From NCBI GenBank assembly GCA_016720705.1, contig JADKKB010000007.1:620001-684000 (forward strand): DNA of 64,000 bases, given 5' to 3'. Both the position numbers and the translations under genes were made by a program. Each line of letters starts with the position of its first letter. Position 1 is the stretch's first letter. Shown here in pieces: positions 44,449 through 54,328 of the stretch. The notes under the pieces are model-generated. The model ran no database searches. It had not been told where the DNA came from and saw nothing but the letters and a program-made list of their open reading frames with translations. Origin of the DNA: Chloracidobacterium sp. GTDB lineage: Bacteria > Acidobacteriota > Blastocatellia > Pyrinomonadales > Pyrinomonadaceae.

Positions 44449-45127
44449 TCTGGAAATGCTGCGGATCGCGGCTATGAGGCTAGGGGATCTTGTCGAGGAA
44501 CTGGTGTTTGTCGGCGGTTGTACAACAGATCTCTTTATAACGGATGAGGGCTCGGCCGAAATTCGCCCGACAAAAGATGTCGACGCCATAGTCGAAGCCA
44601 CAACCTACGCACAATACATCAAGTTCTCACGACGATTGGAAAAAGCCGGCTTTCGGCCTGATACAAGCAATAACGCCCCACTTTGCAGATGGGTTAATCA
44701 GGACACGACTCTTGACGTAATGCCGCTCGACGAAAATACTCTCGGCTTTACCAATATCTGGTACAAGGCGGCATTTGAAACGGCACAATCGATCAAGATC
44801 TCAGAAGCCTTGACGATAAAGGTGGTAACTCCCGTGTACTTTTGTGCCACCAAGATCGACGCCTTTAGAGGGCGTGGAAAAGGTGACTATCTTGGCAGTC
44901 CCGATCTTGAAGATCTGATCGCCGTCATCGACGGTCGTGAGGAATTGGTAAATGAAATTAGCTCGTCACCGATAGACGTCAAAAATTACATCACCGAACA
45001 AATCAGAACCTTGCTCAAGAAAAGAGGGTTTACTGATGCTCTTGCCGGACATCTACTCCCCGACGAAGCGGGTCAGGCGAGAATTCATATTCTGCTCGAT
45101 CGCTTAAATAGGATCTCCAAACTATAG
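44435..45127 (+). CDS. Nucleotidyltransferase-fold protein (AbiEii/DUF6036-like), putative toxin
   Basis: The protein has the nucleotidyltransferase signature: FVGGCTTDLFI with the GG(S/C) motif, then RPTKDVDAIVE carrying the metal-binding DxD. Further along come WVNQDTTLDVMPLDE with the third acidic residue and FCATKIDAFRGRGKGDYLGSPDLEDLI, typical of AbiEii/MNT-type enzymes. Such enzymes add nucleotides to tRNA or proteins and act as toxins held by a cognate partner. Here the partner would be the overlapping HTH protein. It is intact and 230 residues long. A housekeeping role cannot be excluded. Confidence 0.75.
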   Translation: MANSNLEMLRIAAMRLGDLVEELVFVGGCTTDLFITDEGSAEIRPTKDVDAIVEATTYAQYIKFSRRLEKAGFRPDTSNNAPLCRWVNQDTTLDVMPLDENTLGFTNIWYKAAFETAQSIKISEALTIKVVTPVYFCATKIDAFRGRGKGDYLGSPDLEDLIAVIDGREELVNEISSSPIDVKNYITEQIRTLLKKRGFTDALAGHLLPDEAGQARIHILLDRLNRISKL

Positions 45128-45197
45128 ACGACCAATCGAACGGTATTGCCGATTCGGAAAGCCGCGGCCGTATCCGCTCGGCAAGGCCGGTCGCTGG

Positions 45198-47744
45198 TCA
45201 ACCGTCCTTTTTGGGGGTGATGGCCGCGATGGTTTCGGCGTCTACGGTGCGAAGGTGTAGGTCACGTTGGGGAAAGGGTATCTCGATATTTGCCGCCGAG
45301 AGTGCGGAGTAAACGGATGATACAAGTGCGCTTCGGATCGGCACCCAATCATCTGAATTTTCGGTCCAGGCACGCAGTTCGAAGTTGAGGGCACTTTCGC
45401 CCATCCGCATAAATAGGGCACGAGGTGCCGGTTCTTCAAGAATGTCGGTATTATCGGTCGCCACCTTTTTCAAAATGCCCAGCACCAATTCCGGATCTGT
45501 GCCGTAGGCGACACCGACCTCGATGTCCAGACGGCGTTTATCATCGGACATCGTCCAATTTATCACTTCCTCGGATATCAGATGACTATTTGGCAGGATC
45601 ACGTCCGACCCGTCGACCTTGCGCAGCACGCTTGCCCGCAGGCCGATCTGTTTCAGTGCCCCGACGTGTTGCCCGATCTGGACCGTGTCGCCAACCTTGA
45701 CGGGACGCTCGAACAGCAGTATCAGGCCCGAAACAAAGTTGTTGATTATATTTTGGAGTCCCAAACCCACACCGATACCGATCGCACCGAGGACGATGGC
45801 AAACTGTGACAGTTCAAATCCAAGAGCGGCGATGGCAAACAGAAAACCGGCGATCAGGATCACGTAATGTAATGTCGTCGATATCGCGTACGAAACGCCC
45901 GACCCGAGATCGATTCGCGGGTAGACATCCTCCTTGAGAACAAACCGTATGAACCTCGAGACCAGAATTGCGACCCAAAATGAGGCGATCACCGTCAGGA
46001 TATGCCCGACGGACAGATTGACCGAACCGATGGCGATCGATGCCGAAAGTACATCACCGATGAAGGTAAATACAACGTCTCGGATCGAAAAGACGTAAAG
46101 AGCTGATATTACCCAAACTATAACCGCCAGCCATTTAACGATCCGCAAGATTCCGAGGCGCACCGTCTGGCGATGATCGATGACCATATTCAATTGCGAG
46201 AGTGGGCGGACCCGCAATGCAAAGATAACCAGACCATTAATGATCCGATACGCGGTGAAGAGCACAAGAGCAAGATACGATGACCGAAGTACTCCGTTAG
46301 CCAGGATCGATGAAAGGTTTACAAATCCGAATAGATTGGCGAAAAAGGCGACCGCAAATATTGCCATCGCAAATGGCGCGACTCCGCGAACGATGGAATA
46401 AGACCGATGATTTCCCGCTTCGACGCGGGCGGCCAATCGCTTGGAGCGTCGTACCCACGCAAAAAACGCAAAGGACGCGAGCATTTCTGACATCGAAAAG
46501 ATCCTCGCCAGGAGGTCAATGCCGGATACAAGATCGCGGATCCGATCAAAAAAATAAAAAGCGACGAGAGCGTATAAAAGCGGATAGAAAGTGCGCGGGA
46601 TCAGCCTCGGCAGTAGGAAAAGTATCGGCACCAAAAGGGCCAAACCCATCAGCGTCGTCAGGAGTCTTGGAGCCTGCTCGTAAAGGAAACCGGAGAGAAA
46701 GATCGAAAAGAGCACGGCCGCGGCCGCCGGATGCTGGAAGATCGTGGTCGAACGCTCAAGGTTCGGCTCGTTTTCGACGATGGGCACGATCCTTTTGCCC
46801 GCCCAATAAAACCCTAAATATAGGAGCAGAATGGCCAATCCGTGCAGAACAAATCGTTCGACGTGCCCGGCCGCATATTGGCCAAGCGAGCTAAATCCCG
46901 AGTTGACAGTTCGACGCATTTCGGCAAACACGCCGTCTGACGTCGGTGTCCGGTCAACGATGGCCCAGACGGGCGGGCTGTCCCTGACAAACAGCCTTGA
47001 CAGCTCAAAACGCCGGCGTTCCTTGATCGAAATTGTAATATTCTCGGTTCGGCTTTCCAGCTCGCTCAGCTTGGATTGGAGTGCCAGCAACTCAGCACGA
47101 TCCCGCTCTGCGGCCGTTCGCACCCCGCGGATCGACACAATGGTATCTGCAATTCGGCGTTTGACCTCATCCGGAACCGGTGTCTCGGATAAGGTTGTTC
47201 TATTGGAGTCAGGCGTTCCCGATGCGATGGCCTGCGGGGTTAGGGCGACCTCGGTTTGCCGCCAAAGTTCGCCCAACTCGCCCAATTCTCCGATCCGCTG
47301 ATCCAACTCGCCTAGCTGATCACGGAGTGTTTGATCCCACGTCTGCAATTTATCGTTGAACGTCTGCCAGAAGCCCTGGAGACGGTTCAATTCGTCCAGC
47401 GACGGACGTTGCTGCAGTGTTACTGCCGTTTCGGGCTCTTGGCTGTTTATCTGACGTTCAAGATCCGGGAATCCGGCAACGATCTCAAAATTATCAGGCC
47501 TATTATTTAGAAAGGTCGAGATATCACGCAGTCTGGCCGCAGTAGCGTCCGCCTGAGTTATGACATTGGATTGCGGAAACGGCGTTGGCGCCGGTGTCGG
47601 CGAAGGGCTCGCGGCCTTGTTCGAGTTTGTATTCTGCCCGATGACGGTGGTCGCAAATATCGCCGCCAACATCAGTCCGGCAAAGATCCGTTTGAGTATT
47701 GTGAGCTCCGATCCGGCTGATTTCGCCCAACTGTGTAATTGCAT
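45198..47744 (-). CDS. Large MscS-family mechanosensitive channel (MscK-like)
   Basis: The protein starts with a signal-like helix (LMLAAIFATTVIG). An Asn/Pro-rich periplasmic domain with coiled coils (RPSLDELNRLQGFWQTFNDKLQTW, ELDQRIGELGELGELW) runs to about residue 250, then about eight hydrophobic helices. The MscS pore helix and beta domain follow (GVGLGLQNIINNFVSGLILLFERPVKVGDTVQIG, SDVILPNSHLISEEVINW), and the C-terminal alpha/beta domain ends FPQRDLHLR. At 848 residues it belongs to the large MscK/YbdG-like group with an extended periplasmic sensor. Such channels release solutes on hypo-osmotic shock. Intact. Confidence 0.92.
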   Translation of the reverse strand: MQLHSWAKSAGSELTILKRIFAGLMLAAIFATTVIGQNTNSNKAASPSPTPAPTPFPQSNVITQADATAARLRDISTFLNNRPDNFEIVAGFPDLERQINSQEPETAVTLQQRPSLDELNRLQGFWQTFNDKLQTWDQTLRDQLGELDQRIGELGELGELWRQTEVALTPQAIASGTPDSNRTTLSETPVPDEVKRRIADTIVSIRGVRTAAERDRAELLALQSKLSELESRTENITISIKERRRFELSRLFVRDSPPVWAIVDRTPTSDGVFAEMRRTVNSGFSSLGQYAAGHVERFVLHGLAILLLYLGFYWAGKRIVPIVENEPNLERSTTIFQHPAAAAVLFSIFLSGFLYEQAPRLLTTLMGLALLVPILFLLPRLIPRTFYPLLYALVAFYFFDRIRDLVSGIDLLARIFSMSEMLASFAFFAWVRRSKRLAARVEAGNHRSYSIVRGVAPFAMAIFAVAFFANLFGFVNLSSILANGVLRSSYLALVLFTAYRIINGLVIFALRVRPLSQLNMVIDHRQTVRLGILRIVKWLAVIVWVISALYVFSIRDVVFTFIGDVLSASIAIGSVNLSVGHILTVIASFWVAILVSRFIRFVLKEDVYPRIDLGSGVSYAISTTLHYVILIAGFLFAIAALGFELSQFAIVLGAIGIGVGLGLQNIINNFVSGLILLFERPVKVGDTVQIGQHVGALKQIGLRASVLRKVDGSDVILPNSHLISEEVINWTMSDDKRRLDIEVGVAYGTDPELVLGILKKVATDNTDILEEPAPRALFMRMGESALNFELRAWTENSDDWVPIRSALVSSVYSALSAANIEIPFPQRDLHLRTVDAETIAAITPKKDG

Positions 47745-47816
47745 CGTTCCGTCTAATTATAGAAAATAATGCCTCATAAGCGAAATTCGTGAATTCTGCC
47801 GTACGCATTTTGGACA

Positions 47817-49793
47817 TCATACCTGGGCGTCAAACATAGACCTTACGTCTTCGATATCACTCGTGATACGCATTCGCGGAAGACTGGCCAGAAAGTCGCG
47901 GCCGTACGGTTTGGTGCGGAGTCGTGGGTCGAGAATGGCGATAACACCGCGGTCGGTACTGCTCCGGATGAGGCGGCCGATTCCCTGTTTGAGCGAGATC
48001 ACGGCCTGCGGGACGCTGTAATCGAAAAAGGATCTGCCGCCATTGTCGTCGATAAACTTTGAACGCGCGGCGACCAATGGGTCGGTCGGCACGGCGAACG
48101 GAAGCTTGTCGATGATCACGCACGAGAGTTGATCGCCCTGGACGTCGACACCCTGCCAGAAACTCGATGTGGCAAAAAGGACGGCGTTCGAAGTGCCCCG
48201 AAAACGCTCAAGCAGGCCGGTCTTGGACATCGTCCCCTGCAGAAAGCACGGATAACCGACCCTTGACGAGACGATCTCGTAGAGAGCCTTCATAGACGAA
48301 TTGCTGGTACAGAGCACAAAGGCACGGCCCTGCGTCGAGTGCAGGATATTGACGATCTCAGCCGCGGCCATCTGTGTGAACTCAGGCGAACGCGGGTCGG
48401 GCATCGCCTTTGGCAAATAGACGATCGCCTGGCTCTGATAGTCGAATGAAGATGGAGCAACGAGCGTATTTGTCGTGCCCGCCGACAGGCCGAGGCGGTT
48501 GCGGATAAAGCTGAATCCGCCGTTCGTCGAGAGCGTCGCCGATGTCAGAACGCACGTCTCGACCTTGTCGAATAATTTGTCCTGAAGCAGCGACGAAACG
48601 TCAACCGGTGATGCCTGCAGAAAAACTCCCCGGCCGCGGCGTTCGAGCCAATAGACATAGTTGGCGTCCGCTTGCTTGATGATAAACTCGAGGTCAAATC
48701 GTCCCTGACGAATGCGGCGCACCAGGCTGTCAGCTTCGGGTAATTTCTCGGAAAATACATCTACATCGTTTTCGAGCCGTGAAAGGGCGTCATCGAGAGC
48801 GTGATACGCTTCGCCGTGCGATGACGGCACCGGTTTGCCATCGCGTCCGCGAATGGCAAAAGTGTCCGGCAATAGCGGAAATCGGCCGTCGCCGCCGCGT
48901 CCCTGCGTGAAGCGAGCCCAAAACTGTTCGGCAAGCCCCACGACCTTACCTGCTGCCTTAGTGATTCCCGCGATAGCGATCGCATCGGCTATCGGGAGAT
49001 TTGTAGCGTCACGAGCAACCTCGTCAAACTGATAATTTGAGGTCTGAAAACCGAAATAGTCGGCGGCGATATCCTCGATCAGATGTGCCTCGTCAAATAT
49101 GACCGCGCCATAGTCGGGCAAGACCTTGCCAAACTGATTGCCGCGAACATTGAGATCCGCGAAAAACAGATGATGATTGACGATCACGATATCGGCGGAC
49201 TCGGCCCGACTGCGCATTCGCGTAATAAAACACGGCTCAAAATCGGGGCACTTTTGACCGATGCAAGTCTCGCTCTTGGCATTTACGCGGCTCCAAAACG
49301 ACAAATTTTCGGGTAGATATGTCAGTTCGGCACGGTCGCCCGTCTGTGTCTCACGGGACCATTCGCGAACCTGCGCGAAATGATCGACCTCATCGATGCC
49401 GTCGAGGATCGGTTGATCGTCGGACTTGTTAATGCGATATAAACAGGCGTAATTCGAGCGGCCCTTCATATAGGCTGCGGTGAATTTTGTCGGTAGTATC
49501 TTTTGCAGAAAAGGGATGTCCTTTTCCATCAACTGCTCTTGTAGGTTTTTGGTGCCGGTCGAGATGATGATCCGGCGATTATGCTTGATCGACGCCGCAA
49601 TTGCAGGAATCAGGTAGGCCAGGGTCTTGCCGGTCCCGGTGCCGGCCTCGACGATGAGATGCTTTTTGTCCTCGAATGCCGTCGCGATCGCTGCGGCCAT
49701 ACGCACCTGACCCTCGCGGTATTCATATTTATCGTGAAACTGCGAGATCAGGCCATCGGCCCCAAAGATCTTGTCGTCCGGTGTTTGCGTCAT
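47817..49793 (-). CDS. dinG: DinG/XPD-type superfamily 2 DNA helicase
   Basis: Motif I VEAGTGTGKTLAYLIPAI, DEAH box as FDEAHLIED, motif VI QGIGRLIRSSTDRG. The iron-sulfur domain ligands are visible: SNYAC then CIGQKCPDFEPC between motifs I and II, as in XPD/DinG helicases. These unwind DNA 5'-3', including R-loops and damaged forks. The 658-residue protein is close to the size of YoaA/DinG-type bacterial helicases without an added exonuclease domain. ATG at 49793 is preferred to a start eight codons upstream. YoaA is the main alternative name. Intact. Confidence 0.9.
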   Translation of the reverse strand: MTQTPDDKIFGADGLISQFHDKYEYREGQVRMAAAIATAFEDKKHLIVEAGTGTGKTLAYLIPAIAASIKHNRRIIISTGTKNLQEQLMEKDIPFLQKILPTKFTAAYMKGRSNYACLYRINKSDDQPILDGIDEVDHFAQVREWSRETQTGDRAELTYLPENLSFWSRVNAKSETCIGQKCPDFEPCFITRMRSRAESADIVIVNHHLFFADLNVRGNQFGKVLPDYGAVIFDEAHLIEDIAADYFGFQTSNYQFDEVARDATNLPIADAIAIAGITKAAGKVVGLAEQFWARFTQGRGGDGRFPLLPDTFAIRGRDGKPVPSSHGEAYHALDDALSRLENDVDVFSEKLPEADSLVRRIRQGRFDLEFIIKQADANYVYWLERRGRGVFLQASPVDVSSLLQDKLFDKVETCVLTSATLSTNGGFSFIRNRLGLSAGTTNTLVAPSSFDYQSQAIVYLPKAMPDPRSPEFTQMAAAEIVNILHSTQGRAFVLCTSNSSMKALYEIVSSRVGYPCFLQGTMSKTGLLERFRGTSNAVLFATSSFWQGVDVQGDQLSCVIIDKLPFAVPTDPLVAARSKFIDDNGGRSFFDYSVPQAVISLKQGIGRLIRSSTDRGVIAILDPRLRTKPYGRDFLASLPRMRITSDIEDVRSMFDAQV

Positions 49794-49959
49794 AGAACAG
49801 TTTGGCGACAGGATCAATTTGTTGACTTAAAGCCGTTTAACTGCTAAAAAAGGAGTTTGCTCCGAAAATTGTCCCTGTTGAATAGATATTAGTGGTTTCC
49901 GGCGCGTTTTTCGATCTGCGGAGTCATTTTGATCCACCTGCCGAGCGTATTTTTACCAG

Positions 49960-52900
49960 ATGATCCAACATAATCGTACTGAATCGTTCCGAAAAGGAAT
50001 TGCGCCGCTGTTTGCCATAGCAGCACTTACTTTTGCACTCTCGACGCCATTTTTATTTGGCACAAGTGCGTCAAAGGGCTTAATCGCCCGCACCGAGAGC
50101 CACGACGCCGAACTGCCTAATTACGACATCCGGACCGACAAAGGTGCGGTGGAGAAGCTTTTGGCTTTTCGCTTGAACTCGGGGCGTTCGGCGGCGGACA
50201 CCGCAGACGTCCGCGACGATTTTGCAACCGGCGAAAAACGTCTCCGACGCTCGATACCGACGCTGAAGGTGGAGTACAACGACGATATACGGATCCCGGA
50301 AGTGATCGGCACCGACACGGCATCAGTACGCGCATTCTTGACACCGGCCTCGGCCGAAAAGCGTCCGGACGCATTAAAGCGGTTTCTGTCGGCAAACTCC
50401 TCGCTGACCGGCGTAGCTGAGAGTGAGATCGCGAGCCTCAAGACAACGGCCGACTACGTCAATCCCAATGGTGATCTCGCCTTTGCTCAACTCGAACAGC
50501 GGATCGGCGGCATTCCGGTCTTTAGAGGCGAGGTCAAGGCCGGATTTACCCGCCGCGGTGAGATCGTGCGGGTCATCAACAACCTTGCTCCGGGCATCAA
50601 CCAAAGCACGGTTTCATCAGATTTTGCTTTGCCGCTCGATGCGGTGCGTTCGGCGGCGGCACATATTTCGATCGACGCAGCCCGTCTCGACCTATCGCCG
50701 AATACGGCTGAGTCAAACGATCTCAAGGCCACGTACGGCATCGGCGATTCAGCCACAACGGCGGAAAAAATGTACTTTCCGACCGAACCGGGAGTCGTAA
50801 CTCCCGCGTGGCGAGTGTTGATATGGCAGCCGGTCAATGCGTTTTACGTGATCGTGGACGCGGCGACGGGCACGATGCTCTGGCGAAAAAACATCACCGA
50901 GGACCAGTCGCAATCGGCGACCTACAGCGTTTACACCAATCCGAACGCGATGATCAACGTCGCGGAAAACCCGTTTCCCCTGACGCCCGGCCCGATCTCG
51001 CCGAATGGCGTTCAGGGCTCCGCGATCGGGCGGTCAACCATCACGAGGATCGGCAACGAGGCTCCGTACGGCTTTAATACTCTCGGTTGGCTCACCGACG
51101 GCGTGAATATCACAGACGGCAATGCTGTACAGGCGGGACTCGATCGCGACGGCGTTGACGGCGTGGATGCATCGAGCGAGGCGGTCGGTACCGGACGGAC
51201 ATTTTCGTTTGCCTACGCTCCGCTCAATCCGAATACGAACAGCGGCGACGCTCCGATACCGGCAACGCAAACGTATCCGGGCAGCACATTTCAGCAAGGC
51301 ACGACCACACAACTTTTCTACATCTGTAACTGGTATCACGACGAGCTTTACCGGCTTGGATTCACGGAACAGGCTCTAAATTTTCAAAACAGCAACTTTG
51401 GCAGGGGCGGCAGCGAAAACGACCGCGTACGCGGCGAAGGCCAGGACTCGTCCGGCACCAATAACGCTAATTTTTCGACACCGGCCGATGGCTCCCGACC
51501 GCGTATGCAGATGTATATCTGGACCGGCCCGAATCCGGACATTGACGGCAACGTCGATGCCGATGTCGTGATCCACGAACACACGCACGGGCTCTCGAAC
51601 CGCCTGCACGGCAACGGCAGCGGGCTGTCTATTAATATGTCGCGCGGAATGGGCGAGGGCTGGTCTGATTTCTACGGCCACGCACTTTTGTCTGAGCCCG
51701 GCGACCCGATCAACGGGATCTATACGACAGGTAGCTATGACACGTATTTAGGTGGCGGCACGACCACAAACTATTACTACGGCATCCGCCGCTTTCCCAA
51801 GGCGGTCAAGGCGTTCACCGGCGGGCCGGGCAATCTGCCGCACAATCCGCTGACCTTTGCCGATGCCGACGCTTCGCAGATGAACCTCAGTGACGGAGCA
51901 TATCCGCGCGGGCCGTATGGCTCGTCGACCGCCGACGCCGTTCACAATCTCGGCGAGATCTGGAGCAGTGCGCTTTGGGAAATTCGCGGCCGGATGGTCA
52001 CCCGTTTGGGCTGGGAGATCGGCAACCGCAAGGTACTCCAAATTGTCACCGACGGAATGAAGCTTGCCCCATTGTCACCGACATTCTTGACCGAGCGTGA
52101 CGCGATTCTTGCGGCGGCACAGGCCAGCTCACTGGCGCCGGAGGCGGCCGCCGATGTCGCTGACGTCTGGGCAGGATTTGCGATCCGCGGAATGGGTAGT
52201 GGAGCGAAGATACAGAATTCGGGCAGCGGCGCAGGTGATACGCGTGTGACCGAATCATTCGAACTGCCGAACCTGACACAGTCGCCGGGCTTAACGGTCG
52301 CGGACCCTTCGGGCAATGCGAACGGCTATCCCGATCCGGGCGAAACAGTCAGTTTGAATATTCCGATCACGAACGCTACGGGCGCAACCGCTAACGGAGT
52401 TTCGGTCCAACTGGTCGGTGGCGGCTCGGCGGATTACGGAACGATCGCCAGCGGCTCGACCGTCACCCAGGCCGTCAGTTACACCGTCCCTGCGGGCACG
52501 CCGTGCGGCTCGGCACTGTCGTTGACATTAAACGTCAGCAGCAGCATCGGCCCCTTCAGCGTTATTAGGCAGATCATCGTCGGGCAGCCGATCGCGACAT
52601 TTACCGAAAACTTTGACGGCGTAGTCGTACCGAGTGTTCCGGCGGGATGGGCTTCGACGGTACTGCAGAGCGGCATCGCTTTTGCCACGACGACAGTCTC
52701 ACCTGACTCAGGTACGACGGCAGCATTTGCACTCGACCCGGAAACAGTCGGCGGCGGCACAGATCTGACGTCGCTACCGGTCGCGATCACATCGCCGGCG
52801 GCAACCGTGTCGTTCCGACATCGGTTTGATACTGAGGGTGGATGGGATGGCGGTTCGCTCGAGATCAGTATCGGCGGTGCAGGTTTTCAAGAGTTTATTG

Positions 52901-53991
52901 GTGCAGGCGGATCATTTATCCAAAACGGATATAACGGCACACTCGGCAATGGCACCAACAATCCGCTCGCGAACCGCGCGGCGTGGAGCGGTTCGTCGAA
53001 CGGATACATCACGACGACCGCACTGCTGCCGCCAGTGGCGGCCGGCCAGAATGTCCAATTTCGCTGGCGATTCGGAGCGGATAACAATACCGGTGGGCTC
53101 GGCTGGTGGATCGACACGGTTCAGGTCAGCGGCAACTACGGTTGCAGCGTTATCGACAATTTCGCACGGCCGAGAGCCGATTTTGATGGTGATGGACGAT
53201 CGGACGTGTCGGTTTTCAGGCCGGCGGACGGAAATTGGTACTTGAATCGGTCTCAGCAAGGATTTACGGCGGTGAATTTCGGGCTGGCGTCCGACATTCC
53301 GACACCGGGCGATTTTGACGGTGACGGCAAGGCAGACATCGCGGTCTGGCGCCCTTCGACCGGGGTTTGGTATCGTCTCAACAGCAGCAACGGACAGTTT
53401 TTTGCATACACTTACGGCAGCAGCGGCGACATTCCGCAAGCGGGCGACTTTGACGGCGACGGCAAGGACGACCTTGCACTTTGGCGGCCGTCCACTGGAG
53501 TCTGGTACTGGATCGCGAGTTCGAACGGAACATCGAACGCCTATCAATTCGGGCTCCCGGACGATAAACCGGTTGCCGGCGACTATGACGGCGATCACAA
53601 GGACGATATAGCGGTTTGGCGGCCTTCGACCGGTGTGTGGTATCGGCTGAATAGCGGAAACGGACAGTTTTTCATAATGGCATTCGGACTATCGGATGAC
53701 TTAGCAACGCCCGCCGATTACGACGGCGACGGGAAACAAGACATCGCGGTTTTCAGGCCGTCGAGCGGCGTCTGGTATCGGCTCAATAGTTCCAATGGCC
53801 AGTTTGCCGCATTGGCGTTCGGGCTCAGTGGCGACGTTCCTGCTCCCGGCGATTTTGACGGTGACGGCAAGGATGATCAGGCTGTATATCGATCCGGCAC
53901 GTGGTATATGAATCAATCTTCGAGCGGAGTCACCGCCATCGCGTTCGGCCTGGCCCAAGACACGCCGGTCCTGAGAGCATATCTGCCGTGA
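49960..53991 (+). CDS. Exported M36 (fungalysin) metallopeptidase with C-terminal FG-GAP-like repeats
   Basis: After an N-terminal signal segment (IAPLFAIAALTFALSTPFLFG) comes a propeptide of about 280 residues, including GGIPVFRGEVKAGFTRRGEIVRVINN. The M36 catalytic domain carries zinc motif VIHEHTHGLSNRL (HExxH at residues 539-543) with the third ligand Glu in GMGEGWSDF. A CARDB-like beta domain and a jelly-roll segment (WGSGSNGY-type) follow. The last 280 residues carry about six DFDGDGKxDIAVWRPSTGVWY repeats, probably a calcium-binding propeller. The protein is secreted or surface-bound and digests proteins. Its paralogue follows directly in tandem. Intact at 1343 residues. Confidence 0.92.
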   Translation: MIQHNRTESFRKGIAPLFAIAALTFALSTPFLFGTSASKGLIARTESHDAELPNYDIRTDKGAVEKLLAFRLNSGRSAADTADVRDDFATGEKRLRRSIPTLKVEYNDDIRIPEVIGTDTASVRAFLTPASAEKRPDALKRFLSANSSLTGVAESEIASLKTTADYVNPNGDLAFAQLEQRIGGIPVFRGEVKAGFTRRGEIVRVINNLAPGINQSTVSSDFALPLDAVRSAAAHISIDAARLDLSPNTAESNDLKATYGIGDSATTAEKMYFPTEPGVVTPAWRVLIWQPVNAFYVIVDAATGTMLWRKNITEDQSQSATYSVYTNPNAMINVAENPFPLTPGPISPNGVQGSAIGRSTITRIGNEAPYGFNTLGWLTDGVNITDGNAVQAGLDRDGVDGVDASSEAVGTGRTFSFAYAPLNPNTNSGDAPIPATQTYPGSTFQQGTTTQLFYICNWYHDELYRLGFTEQALNFQNSNFGRGGSENDRVRGEGQDSSGTNNANFSTPADGSRPRMQMYIWTGPNPDIDGNVDADVVIHEHTHGLSNRLHGNGSGLSINMSRGMGEGWSDFYGHALLSEPGDPINGIYTTGSYDTYLGGGTTTNYYYGIRRFPKAVKAFTGGPGNLPHNPLTFADADASQMNLSDGAYPRGPYGSSTADAVHNLGEIWSSALWEIRGRMVTRLGWEIGNRKVLQIVTDGMKLAPLSPTFLTERDAILAAAQASSLAPEAAADVADVWAGFAIRGMGSGAKIQNSGSGAGDTRVTESFELPNLTQSPGLTVADPSGNANGYPDPGETVSLNIPITNATGATANGVSVQLVGGGSADYGTIASGSTVTQAVSYTVPAGTPCGSALSLTLNVSSSIGPFSVIRQIIVGQPIATFTENFDGVVVPSVPAGWASTVLQSGIAFATTTVSPDSGTTAAFALDPETVGGGTDLTSLPVAITSPAATVSFRHRFDTEGGWDGGSLEISIGGAGFQEFIGAGGSFIQNGYNGTLGNGTNNPLANRAAWSGSSNGYITTTALLPPVAAGQNVQFRWRFGADNNTGGLGWWIDTVQVSGNYGCSVIDNFARPRADFDGDGRSDVSVFRPADGNWYLNRSQQGFTAVNFGLASDIPTPGDFDGDGKADIAVWRPSTGVWYRLNSSNGQFFAYTYGSSGDIPQAGDFDGDGKDDLALWRPSTGVWYWIASSNGTSNAYQFGLPDDKPVAGDYDGDHKDDIAVWRPSTGVWYRLNSGNGQFFIMAFGLSDDLATPADYDGDGKQDIAVFRPSSGVWYRLNSSNGQFAALAFGLSGDVPAPGDFDGDGKDDQAVYRSGTWYMNQSSSGVTAIAFGLAQDTPVLRAYLP

Positions 53992-54328
53992 GCGAAAAAT
54001 CGACGATCCTCGGTCATATTGACTTCTATCGTTAATAGGCATCCGAAACCTTCGGAGTTGGGCCGATACGCTGGAAAGTGTTCCAATGCGTATCGGCTCA
54101 ACGGACATTCGTATAGGAATTTACGGAACGGACATTTTTCTCTTGTATTTTTGACCTTTTCTGGTATATCATTACGACAATTTCGTGAGACCCTAATTCA
54201 AATCGTTTTAAGCTCTTGGGCGTCGAACCGTGTCGACACCCATATCTGGTTCATTTTGTGCCTTGCACGTTTGATCGAAATGAGAGCTTTGTAGCTTTCT
54301 ATTTACCACGACTCAGGAGGATTCGAAT
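53992..54328. other. Promoter/leader region between the two M36 peptidase genes
   Basis: No gene is supported. The segment is more AT-rich than its surroundings, especially around 54135-54180, and ends with the strong ribosome binding site of the second peptidase gene. I found no clear terminator behind the first gene, so readthrough is possible. Confidence 0.4.
54315..54320 (+). promoter_or_regulatory. Consensus ribosome binding site of the second M36 gene
   Basis: AGGAGG ends 8 bases before ATG 54329. The first M36 gene has no comparable site, which suggests the second copy is translated much more strongly. Confidence 0.8.

Noticed and set aside
52912..53598. Long minus-strand open frame in the first M36 gene
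   Set aside because: It is antisense to the FG-GAP repeats and reflects their periodic composition.
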